Source of the DNA: UBA9676 sp036522155
GTDB lineage: Bacteria; Actinomycetota; Actinomycetes; Streptosporangiales; Streptosporangiaceae
Direction: 5' to 3'
Length of the DNA stretch: 13,633 nucleotides
Assembly: GCA_036522155.1 (NCBI GenBank)
Contig: DATDGI010000146.1
Coordinates: 1 to 13,633, forward strand
Shown here: one piece after another, positions 1 to 6,147 of the stretch
How the letters are laid out: every line of letters starts with the position of its first letter
Numbering within the stretch: position 1 is the first letter of the stretch
Program-made: the position numbers and the translations under genes
The notes under the pieces: model-generated
The model's database searches: none
Told to the model about the DNA's origin: nothing
The model's input: the letters and a program-made list of their open reading frames with translations, nothing else

Positions 1-428
1 GAGTCAGCGGCGAACGCGGTCACGTCGGCCAGGCCGGTGACCCGGGCGTAGCGCGGGCAGGGCACGCCCAGGGCGGCCAGCCGGTCCCGCATGGCGAGCT
101 TGTCCTGGGTGTAGGCGAGCGCGCTGGCCCCCGGCCGGACCGTCGCCACCTGCTCCAGTGCGGCCAGGTGGCCGCCAGGGACGTGTTCGTGGTCGAAGGT
201 GACCACGCCGCAGCCGGCCGCAAACGCGAGCAGGTCGGCCCGGCTGGTGTAGTCCCCCACCGCTACCCCGGCACACACCTGGGCGGCGCTGTCGGCCGGT
301 GAACCGGCGAGGACCCGGAAGCCGACCCCGAGGCTGATCGCCGCCTGGCAGGTCATCCGGGCCAGCTGGCCCGCCCCCACCATGCCGACCACGGGGCCCG
401 ATGGCCCGTTCGCAGCCTGATCCGTCAC
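1..428 (-). CDS. purK: N5-carboxyaminoimidazole ribonucleotide synthase (PurK), N-terminal part, cut by window edge
   Basis: PurK is a cytosolic ATP-grasp enzyme that makes N5-CAIR from AIR, bicarbonate and ATP in de novo purine synthesis. About 142 codons are present; the C-terminal ATP-grasp portion lies outside the window. The reading frame starts at a GTG (426-428) and gives a short leader followed by VVGMVGAGQLARM, the glycine-rich loop typical of the PurK N-terminus. Further on are VTFDHEHVP, matching the family's TFE.E.VP stretch, and YTQDKLAMRDRLAALGVPCP, matching the Q-(D/N)-K motif that opens the central domain. An internal GTG at 392 (just before VGMVGAGQ) is an alternative start, but the upstream GTG keeps a usual N-terminal leader. 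A GGAGG lies about 17 bases upstream of that GTG, farther than ideal. The gene is divergent from the NCS1 permease. Family identification is secure. Confidence 0.93.
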   Translation of the reverse strand, partial: MTDQAANGPSGPVVGMVGAGQLARMTCQAAISLGVGFRVLAGSPADSAAQVCAGVAVGDYTSRADLLAFAAGCGVVTFDHEHVPGGHLAALEQVATVRPGASALAYTQDKLAMRDRLAALGVPCPRYARVTGLADVTAFAAD

Positions 429-599
429 GGGCCGTAGCCTACGAGCCTCCCGCCGCCGACGCATCACGAAGCCGGACCGGGCCAGATGCCTAGGCGTGGC
501 ATCTTCCAGCGTCAATGGGCACAGCTTTAACATTGCGGCAATAGCACGGCCGGTGTCGGGCGACCCCGACGGCGGCCCGGGGCCAGAAGGAGCGAGCCC
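429..599. promoter_or_regulatory. purK / NCS1 permease divergent intergenic region with inverted repeats
   Basis: These 171 bases separate two divergent genes and should hold both promoters. Seen directly: a perfect 7-bp inverted repeat, AGATGCC at 484-490 and GGCATCT at 498-504, with a 7-base spacer. Inside it is the 8-bp palindrome GCCTAGGC at 488-495. A second short dyad, ATTGC-G-GCAAT, lies at 532-542. The stretch from about 510 to 545 is clearly less GC-rich than the rest. A good Shine-Dalgarno (AGAAGGAG, 585-592) sits 7 bases before the permease ATG. I could not assign convincing -35/-10 boxes and I see no known riboswitch motif. An operator function for the dyads is inferred. Confidence 0.45.
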
Positions 600-2054
600 A
601 TGGCTACACCCGAACAGCACAGCTCAGCGGTCCTAGCCGAAGACGCGCCCGCCGGGGTGCAGGTACGCGAAGGTGATTACGGCGAGCGCGTCGTCGCGGT
701 CGAGCCCGGCGGCGCCGAGTTCATCCCGCTGCACGAGCGGCACGGGCGGCCGTTGCAGCTGTTCTGGACCTGGACCTCACCCAACCTGGAATTCGCCACC
801 ATCTTCGTCGGCGTCATCGCAGTGGCGTTCTTTGGCTTGAACTTCTGGCTGGCCACGCTGGCCATCGTGATCGGCTCCGGCGTGGGCTCGATCACCCAGG
901 CCATCCTGTCGGCGCGAGGCCCCTCCCACGGGGTGCCGCAGATGGTGCTGTCCCGGCTCGGCTTCGGTTACTGGGGCAACGCGTTCCCGGCCGGCCTGAA
1001 CGCGGTCACGGCCGGCATCGGCTGGTTCGCGGTGAACAGCGTCAGCGGCACCTTCGCCCTGAACACGCTCACCCACCTGCCCAAGCCGCTCTGCCTGGTG
1101 ATCATCGTGGCAGCGCAGGTCGTGATCGCGTTCTTCGGCCACAACCTGGTGCACGCCTTCGAGCGGTACGCCTTCCCGGTCCTCGCGATCATCTTCCTGA
1201 TCACAACGATCGTCATCCTCACGAAGGCCCATACCGGCTACCACCCGGCCGCTTTCTCGGGCGGCACCCTGGGCGGCTTCCTGATCGCCACCGGTGCGGC
1301 ATTCGGCTACGCGGTCGGCTGGAACCCCTACGCCGCGGACTACTCGCGCTACTTCAAGCCCGACACCAGCCGTAAGGCCGTCGCCTGGTGGACCGGCCTC
1401 GGCCTGTTCCTGTCCTGCGCGGTGCTGGAGATCGCCGGCGCCGGGTCGGCCACCCTGGCCAGCAGCGCATCGGCATCTCCCACCGCCGCGTTCACCGGTC
1501 ATCTCCCGACCGCGCTGGCCGACCTCACGCTGCTGGCCATCGCCATCGGCGCGATCGCCGCCAACGTGCTGAACATCTACTCCGGCGCGCTGTCGTTCGT
1601 GGCCATGGGCATCAGGCTGCCGCTGGCGCTGCGCCGCGCCATCACCGCGCTGGTGTTCGGTGTGCTCGGCTTCATAGTCGCGCTCACCGGCCTGCACGAT
1701 GCCGGCGCCAAGTACACGAACTTCTTGCTGATCATCGCCTACTGGATCGCCCCCTGGCTGGCGGTGGTGTTCTGCGACCAGTTCTTGCGCCGTCGGCAGC
1801 CGCTAGGTGAGATCGAGCCCATGCTCTTCGACCGGCGGCACACCAACTGGGCCGGGCCGGTGGCGATGATCGTCGGGATAGGCGTGTCCATCTGGCTGTT
1901 CTCCAACCAGACCGAGTATGTGGGCGTGGTCCCCAGCCACTGGCCGGGGGTCGGCGACATCACCTTCGAGGTCGGCTTCGTGCTCACGGCGGCGATCTAC
2001 CTGATCTGGCACGCGGTCACCGACCGCCGCCCGGCGGCGGTCACGGCGGGCTGA
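600..2054 (+). CDS. NCS1 family nucleobase/allantoin-type permease
   Basis: This is an inner-membrane secondary transporter of the nucleobase:cation symporter-1 family (cytosine, purine, allantoin, hydantoin and related substrates). It has 484 residues, the usual NCS1 length, with a hydrophilic N-terminus of about 55 residues and then roughly 12 hydrophobic segments ending near residue 473. Family marks are the GPSHGVPQMVLSRLGFGYWG stretch (residues 107-126), WNPYAADYSRYFK around 241-253 (the NCS1 DY(S/T)RY motif), and ANVLNIYSGALS at 321-332. The ATG start is fixed by AGAAGGAG at a 7-base spacing. Its stop lies 5 bases from the end of the convergent histidine kinase gene. The substrate cannot be read from sequence. 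Divergence from purK makes a purine or pyrimidine base plausible, but that is inference. Confidence 0.92.
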   Translation: MATPEQHSSAVLAEDAPAGVQVREGDYGERVVAVEPGGAEFIPLHERHGRPLQLFWTWTSPNLEFATIFVGVIAVAFFGLNFWLATLAIVIGSGVGSITQAILSARGPSHGVPQMVLSRLGFGYWGNAFPAGLNAVTAGIGWFAVNSVSGTFALNTLTHLPKPLCLVIIVAAQVVIAFFGHNLVHAFERYAFPVLAIIFLITTIVILTKAHTGYHPAAFSGGTLGGFLIATGAAFGYAVGWNPYAADYSRYFKPDTSRKAVAWWTGLGLFLSCAVLEIAGAGSATLASSASASPTAAFTGHLPTALADLTLLAIAIGAIAANVLNIYSGALSFVAMGIRLPLALRRAITALVFGVLGFIVALTGLHDAGAKYTNFLLIIAYWIAPWLAVVFCDQFLRRRQPLGEIEPMLFDRRHTNWAGPVAMIVGIGVSIWLFSNQTEYVGVVPSHWPGVGDITFEVGFVLTAAIYLIWHAVTDRRPAAVTAG

Positions 2055-2059
2055 GCGGG

Positions 2060-3346
2060 TCAGGCCGGGCCGGACACCACCGGCGGGCCGTCGGCCGCCT
2101 CCGGCAGCCCGCGCGGGAGGAACACCGCGAACACGGCCGGGCGCGGCCGGACCAGCACGACCTTCCCGCCGTCGGCAGCCACGATGCTGCGGGCCAGGGC
2201 GAGGCCGAGCCCGGTGCCGCCGGGCTGGCCGCTCACGCTCCGCTCGAAGATGCGCGGGGCCAGCTCGGCCGGTACCCCCTTGCCCTCGTCCCGCACCTCG
2301 ATCACCACCGACTTGGGCGTCTGTGAGGTGCGGATGGTCACCGTGCCCGCGCCGTGCACGAACGCGTTGTCCAGCAGCGTGGCCACCACCTGCGACAGCG
2401 ACCCCGGGGTGACATAGGCCAGCAGGCTCTTGTCCCCGGTCACCTCCAGCTTGCGGTTCCGGCTGCGGAACACCGGATCCCACTCCACCACCTGCTGGGC
2501 CACGACGTCGTCGACCCACAGCCGCTCCGGGGAGCCGGCCGCCGGGGCCCGGGTCCGGCCCAGCAGCTGGCCGACGACCTCAGCCAGCCGCTCGGTCTGC
2601 ACCAGAGCGGCGGCCCCCTCCTCGCGCACCACGGCCGGCTCGTCCGCGGCGGCCAGCATCTCCTCCAGCCGCATGGACAGGGCGGTGAGCGGGGTGCGCA
2701 GCTGATGGGAGGCATCGGCGGCGAACTCCCGTTCGGCCGCGAGCAGGTCGCTGATCCGCTGCGCCGAACCGTCCAGGCCCTCGGCCACCCGGTCGAGCTC
2801 GGCCACCCCGTACCGCCGCCCGAGCGGGCGGGCGTCGCCCGAGCCCAGCCGGTCGGCCGCGCTGGCCAGCTCCTGCAGCGGCCGGGCCAGCCGCCGGGCC
2901 TGGAGCAGGGCCAGCCCGACGGCCACGATGAAGGCCAGCAGCACCAGCGAGGCGATTATCAGCAGCGCCTCGGTCACGCCCGCGGTCTCGTTCGAGGTGT
3001 CGGCTTCCACGATGACCCGGAAGTCCTTGGTGGTGGCATGGGCTTCGATGAGGGCATTCGGGGGCACCACGTCGCCGAACGTGCTGGGCCGCCCGCCGTC
3101 ACGGCTGATGCTGACGTACCGGTCGGGCAGCGCACGGGCCGCGTTCGCGGCGTCGGAGATGTCCGGGCGCAGCCCGTTGTCCAGCCGGTTCTGCAGCGTC
3201 CTGGCGACCGTGGTGGCATCGCGCTGGACCTGCTGGTGAGCGGTGTTGATCTGCAGCCGGACCAGGACGAAACCGAGCGGCAGGCCGAACAGCACCACCG
3301 CGGTGAAGGCCACCACGACCGTCGAGAACAGCAGCCGGCGGTGCAC
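2060..3346 (-). CDS. sensor histidine kinase of an OmpR-type two-component system
   Basis: A 428-residue membrane sensor kinase that would phosphorylate the response regulator encoded just upstream. Order of parts: TM1 about 7-30, an extracytoplasmic sensor loop of about 95 residues, TM2 about 126-149, a HAMP-like linker about 150-200, then the kinase core. The H-box is DASHQLRTPL with His214, the N-box LLDNAFVHGAG with Asn327, G1 is DEGKGVP (353-359), and G2 is GGTGLGLALA (376-385). All key residues are present. The start is a GTG at 3344-3346, 24 bases after the regulator stop and in the same frame as it; the Shine-Dalgarno (GGGCGGG) is modest. The signal sensed cannot be deduced. The ordinary-sized loop contains no recognisable PAS, Cache or metal-binding motif. 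The pair could be a MprAB/CseBC-like envelope sensor, but nothing in the sequence proves it. Confidence 0.95.
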   Translation of the reverse strand: MHRRLLFSTVVVAFTAVVLFGLPLGFVLVRLQINTAHQQVQRDATTVARTLQNRLDNGLRPDISDAANAARALPDRYVSISRDGGRPSTFGDVVPPNALIEAHATTKDFRVIVEADTSNETAGVTEALLIIASLVLLAFIVAVGLALLQARRLARPLQELASAADRLGSGDARPLGRRYGVAELDRVAEGLDGSAQRISDLLAAEREFAADASHQLRTPLTALSMRLEEMLAAADEPAVVREEGAAALVQTERLAEVVGQLLGRTRAPAAGSPERLWVDDVVAQQVVEWDPVFRSRNRKLEVTGDKSLLAYVTPGSLSQVVATLLDNAFVHGAGTVTIRTSQTPKSVVIEVRDEGKGVPAELAPRIFERSVSGQPGGTGLGLALARSIVAADGGKVVLVRPRPAVFAVFLPRGLPEAADGPPVVSGPA

Positions 3347-3370
3347 GTCAGCCCGCCCTGATGGGGCCCA

Positions 3371-4042
3371 TCAGTCGCCGCGCTCGAACCGGAACCCGAC
3401 CCCGCGGACGGTGGTGATGTAGCGGGGGCTGTGTGCGTCGTCGCCGAGCTTGCGGCGCAGCCAGGAGATGTGCATGTCCAGGGTCTTGGTGGAGCCCCAC
3501 CACTTGCTGTCCCAGACCTCACGCATGATCTGCTCCCGGGTGACCACCTTCCCGGCGTCGTTTACCAGCACGCACAGGAGGTCGAACTCCTTGGTGGTCA
3601 GTTCCAGCTCGGTGTCGCCCAGCCAGGCCCGCCGCGCGTCGGGGTCGACCCGGACCCCCTGCACCACGCTGGTCTCGGCGGTGCCCCGGCGCAGCAGGGC
3701 GCGGACCCGGGCCAGCAGCTCGGCCAGCCGGAACGGCTTGGTCACGTAGTCGTCGGCGCCGGCGTCGAGCCCGATGACCGTGTCCACCTCGTCCGCGCGT
3801 GCGGTGAGGATCAGCACCGGCACCGACTGGCCCTCCGACCGCAGCCGACGGCAAACCTCCAGACCGTCCAGCTGGGGCAGGCCGATGTCGAGCACAATCA
3901 GGTCGATCCCGCCGGCCAGGGCCGCATCCAGGGTGCTCGGGCCGTCCGCCGATACATCGACGTCGTAGCCCTCCCGCCTCAGCGCGCGTGCCAGGGGGTC
4001 GGAGATAGAGGCATCATCCTCGGCTAGCAAAACGCTGGTCAT
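3371..4042 (-). CDS. OmpR/PhoB-family DNA-binding response regulator
   Basis: A 223-residue cytosolic transcription regulator. The receiver domain (about 1-118) has the acidic pair Asp9/Asp10, the phosphoacceptor Asp52 in VLDIGLP, Thr80 and Lys102 (DDYVTKPF). The winged-helix effector domain (about 125-220) contains LTTKEFDLL, the GSTKTLDMHISWLRRKLGDD recognition-helix region and the terminal TVRGVGFRF hairpin. This is a complete OmpR-type regulator. The ATG at 4040-4042 is the natural start because it begins just before the first beta strand; there is no strong Shine-Dalgarno. The kinase gene follows after 24 bases. The carboxylase gene ends 60 bases upstream on the same strand, so some read-through from it is possible. 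Regulated genes are unknown. Confidence 0.96.
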   Translation of the reverse strand: MTSVLLAEDDASISDPLARALRREGYDVDVSADGPSTLDAALAGGIDLIVLDIGLPQLDGLEVCRRLRSEGQSVPVLILTARADEVDTVIGLDAGADDYVTKPFRLAELLARVRALLRRGTAETSVVQGVRVDPDARRAWLGDTELELTTKEFDLLCVLVNDAGKVVTREQIMREVWDSKWWGSTKTLDMHISWLRRKLGDDAHSPRYITTVRGVGFRFERGD

Positions 4043-4096
4043 GGTCAGATGCTACGGCCTGAGAGTGCGGGCATGTTCGGTCTGGGCAACCGATGT

Positions 4097-4112
4097 CCCG
4101 GTTCAGACCGGG
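4097..4112 (-). terminator. hairpin over the carboxylase stop codon, possible terminator/attenuator
   Basis: CCCGGT (4097-4102) and ACCGGG (4107-4112) form a perfect 6-bp stem with a 4-base loop. On the minus strand the TGA stop of the carboxylase beta gene (4103-4105) is in that loop. There is no following U-tract, which is common for actinobacterial terminators. It lies between the carboxylase and the response regulator and could reduce read-through, but a chance GC palindrome is not excluded. Confidence 0.35.
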
Positions 4113-5629
4113 GTGACACCGTGCCGGCGGCGCGAGAACGAGCGGTCCTTGCCGGCCGCGGCGGCGAACCTTTTGATCAGCTCGGCCCGCAATTCGCCCG
4201 GTTCCACCACGTCGTCGGCGACCAGTTCGGCGGCCAGCCGCAGCACGTCGATGTCGGTGTCGTACTGCTCGCGCAGCCGGCGCGTCTCATCCTCCCGGGC
4301 GGCCGGATCGGTGATGGCGGCCAGCTTGTTGAAGTAGACCGCGTTGACGGCCGCGTCCGCCCCCATCACGGCGATCTTGGCGGTGGGCAGGGCGATGGTC
4401 GCGTCCGGCTCGAATCCCGGGCCAGCCATGGCATACAGGCCCGCCCCGTAGGCCTTGCGCACGATCACGCTGATCTTCGGCACGGTCGCCTCGGACACCG
4501 CGCTGATCATCTTCGCACCGTGCCGGATGATGCCCTCCCTCTCCACCTTCGTCCCGACCATGAACCCGGGCACGTCGGCCAGGAACAGCAGCGGCACGTT
4601 GAACGCGTCACAGAGCTGGATGAACCTGGTCCCCTTGTCGGCCGAGTCGACGAACAGCACGCCGCCCTTGAACATCGGGTTGCTGGCGACCACCCCCACC
4701 ACCTGGCCGGCCAGCCGGGCGAAGCCGATGGTCAGCTCCCGGGCCCAGAGCTGGTGAATCTCGAAGAACGACCCGGCGTCCACGAGGCCGCGCACGTACC
4801 GGCGCATGTCGAAGGCCTGCCGCTCGCTGGCCGGGACCATGGCGGCCAGGTCGGTCTCCTCGGGCCCGGCGGCCGTCCCGGACAGCGGCTGCTGCTGCCA
4901 GTTGGACGGCAGGTAGGACAGGTAGCTGCGGACCGCGGCCAGCGCGTCGGCCTCGGTGGCGGCCAGATGGTGCCCGCAGCCGGAGACGGTGCAGTGCATC
5001 CGGGCACCGCCCATCTCCTCCAGCGTGGTCTTCTCGGCCACCACCATCTCGACCATCCGCGGGCTGCCCAGGTACATCGACGCGTTGCCGTCCACCATGG
5101 TCACGTAGTCGCAGAACGCGGGGATGTAGGCGCCCCCCGCGGCGGACGGGCCGAACAGCGCGCACACCTGCGGGATAGCGCCGGACGCACGGACCTGGGT
5201 GTGGAAGATCTTTCCGGCGCCGCGGCGGCCGGGGAACATCTCGACCTGGTCAGTGATCCGGGCCCCGGCCGAGTCGACCAGGTACACCATGGGCATCCCG
5301 GCACCGTAGGCCTTCTCGATGATCCGGATGATCTTCTCCACGGTGCGGGCTCCCCACGAGCCTGCCTTCACCGTGGAATCGTTCGCCATCAGCGCGACCG
5401 GCCGGCCGTCCACGGTGGCGGTGCCGGTGATCACGCCGTCGGCGGGCAGCCCGTCGGCCAGCACGTTCGCGTAGCGGCCGTCCTCGGCCAGGCTGCCCTC
5501 GTCGATCAGCAGCGCGATCCGGTCCCGGGCGAACAGCTTGCCCGCGGCCGCCGCCGCCTCGTGATACTTGCGCGCACCGCCCTGCTCAACCCGGGCGCGC
5601 ACCTCCGCCAGGTCCGAGTGCTCAGCCAC
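4103..5629 (-). CDS. acyl-CoA carboxylase carboxyltransferase (beta) subunit, possibly methylcrotonyl-CoA type
   Basis: This subunit transfers carboxyl from carboxybiotin to an acyl-CoA. The 508 residues cover both crotonase-fold carboxyltransferase halves, the usual length for AccD/PccB/MccB subunits. In the N-half, NDSTVKAGSWG and PSAAGGAYIPAFCDY (about 161-175) form the first oxyanion region. In the C-half, GGVLFVDSADKGTRFIQLCD leads to DVPGFMVG (about 352-359) and KAYGAGLYAM (392-401). Propionyl/acetyl-type subunits carry GGAY(D/I)VM at this last position. Methylcrotonyl-CoA carboxylase beta carries GAG-x-Y-x-M, which this protein matches. With the hydratase and HMG-CoA lyase next door, a leucine-catabolic (LiuB/MccB-like) role is likely but not proven. 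The start is a GTG at 5627-5629 with a weak Shine-Dalgarno, 32 bases after the small upstream gene. No alpha (biotin carboxylase/BCCP) subunit is encoded in the window. Confidence 0.93.
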   Translation of the reverse strand: MAEHSDLAEVRARVEQGGARKYHEAAAAAGKLFARDRIALLIDEGSLAEDGRYANVLADGLPADGVITGTATVDGRPVALMANDSTVKAGSWGARTVEKIIRIIEKAYGAGMPMVYLVDSAGARITDQVEMFPGRRGAGKIFHTQVRASGAIPQVCALFGPSAAGGAYIPAFCDYVTMVDGNASMYLGSPRMVEMVVAEKTTLEEMGGARMHCTVSGCGHHLAATEADALAAVRSYLSYLPSNWQQQPLSGTAAGPEETDLAAMVPASERQAFDMRRYVRGLVDAGSFFEIHQLWARELTIGFARLAGQVVGVVASNPMFKGGVLFVDSADKGTRFIQLCDAFNVPLLFLADVPGFMVGTKVEREGIIRHGAKMISAVSEATVPKISVIVRKAYGAGLYAMAGPGFEPDATIALPTAKIAVMGADAAVNAVYFNKLAAITDPAAREDETRRLREQYDTDIDVLRLAAELVADDVVEPGELRAELIKRFAAAAGKDRSFSRRRHGVTPV

Positions 5630-5661
5630 GATTGGGACTGTACCCCCGGGCGGCCATCGCC

Positions 5662-5877
5662 CTAGCTGGCAGGCACCGGCCCTAAGGAGGCGAACCCCGA
5701 CCCGGCCTTGCGGAAGTAGTCATCCCTGATCATGAACGAGAGGGTCTCCGCGTCGGCCGCCTGCAACAGCGGGCCGTCGCCATTGCGCCGCGCGTACCAG
5801 GTGCCGTCCGCGGCCCAGATCCGGTAGGCCATTCCCCAGTACCAGATCAGCTCGTCAAGCGGATCCATTCCGGGCAC
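5662..5877 (-). CDS. small aromatic-rich protein of unknown function upstream of the carboxylase
   Basis: A 71-residue protein (68 if the ATG at 5866-5868 is used instead of the GTG at 5875-5877) that I do not recognise. It is soluble-looking, without a membrane segment or signal peptide, and strikingly aromatic at its start: IWYWGMAYRIW, then GTWYARR (Trp12, Trp14, Trp21, Trp27). The second half, ADAETLSFMIRDDYF, looks like an amphipathic helix. A purine-rich GGGGGAAAGGGG run upstream could serve either start. It is co-oriented with the carboxylase beta gene and ends 32 bases before it, so co-transcription is likely. Actinobacterial acyl-CoA carboxylases can have small epsilon subunits encoded beside the beta gene, but the RG.PT.EELAAL-type pattern I associate with epsilon is absent. 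No function is assigned. That it is a gene is supported by codon usage and placement. Confidence 0.7.
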   Translation of the reverse strand: MPGMDPLDELIWYWGMAYRIWAADGTWYARRNGDGPLLQAADAETLSFMIRDDYFRKAGSGFASLGPVPAS

Positions 5878-5889
5878 ACCCCTTTCCCC

Positions 5890-6017
5890 CAGCTCCTGGC
5901 ATGGTCACACTCAGTAACACAAATCAACGATCTAGTTACGTACCGGAGTAACCCTAGACCCTTGACTGCGATTCGTCATCACATCGACACGCAATGTGAT
6001 TGGACGGGCGGCGGGCA
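5890..6017. promoter_or_regulatory. AT-richer dyad-bearing region upstream of the small gene/carboxylase unit
   Basis: This is the least GC-rich stretch of the window and is non-coding. It contains GTAAC (5914-5918), GTTAC (5935-5939) and GTAAC (5948-5952). The last two form a dyad with an 8-base spacer, flanked by CTAG on both sides (5932-5935 and 5954-5957). Further right is a perfect 7-bp inverted repeat, ATCACAT (5978-5984) and ATGTGAT (5994-6000), with a 9-base spacer. This is the expected place for the promoter of the minus-strand small gene and carboxylase. I could not fix -35/-10 boxes with confidence. Regulator binding is inferred from symmetry only. Confidence 0.45.
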
Positions 6018-6102
6018 CTGCTCGCCACTCACGGGTGCCCATGAAAGGAAGGGCCCGTACGCCAGAGAGGCCGCCATCTTCCAGCCACGTGCTGGCGAGC
6101 AG
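6018..6102. other. nested inverted repeats, possible structured RNA segment
   Basis: CTGCTCGCCA (6018-6027) and TGGCGAGCAG (6093-6102) are a perfect 10-bp inverted repeat enclosing 65 bases. Inside, ACGGG/CCCGT (6031-6035 and 6054-6058) and CCC/GGG (6038-6040 and 6051-6053) give an 8-bp stem with a 2-base bulge and a 10-base loop. GCCAG (6061-6065) can also pair with CTGGC (6092-6096), which competes with the outer stem. No protein-coding signal is evident here. It lies between the lyase terminator and the small gene on the minus strand. An RNA function is speculative. Confidence 0.3.
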
Positions 6103-6121
6103 CGCCGCCAGTGGGGAAACG

Positions 6122-6140
6122 ACGGCGGGGGCACCGCCGT
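6122..6140 (-). terminator. hairpin terminator after the HMG-CoA lyase gene
   Basis: ACGGCGG (6122-6128) and CCGCCGT (6134-6140) form a perfect, very GC-rich 7-bp stem with a 5-base loop. On the minus strand it begins 7 bases after the lyase TAG stop (6148-6150). It is followed by CGTTTCCCC rather than a long U-tract, as is common in high-GC actinobacteria. Position and stability make it a good candidate terminator for the hydratase-lyase operon. Confidence 0.6.
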
Positions 6141-6147
6141 TACGGCG

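Noticed and set aside
429..599. Riboswitch upstream of the NCS1 permease (thiamine or purine type)
   Set aside because: No conserved riboswitch core motif is present; only short dyads are seen.
777..1697. Minus-strand 306-codon frame opposite the permease
   Set aside because: Arg/Gly/Asp/Gln-rich antisense shadow. The plus strand shows NCS1 motifs and a good ribosome-binding site.
4049..5665. Plus-strand open frame of 538 codons opposite the carboxylase gene
   Set aside because: Its protein is a low-complexity His/Arg/Gly/Pro string, typical of the antisense of a GC-rich gene. The minus strand encodes a motif-complete carboxyltransferase.
5662..5877. Small protein as the acyl-CoA carboxylase epsilon subunit
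   Set aside because: Position fits, but the RG.PT.EELAAL-like pattern expected of epsilon subunits is missing, so no such name was given.
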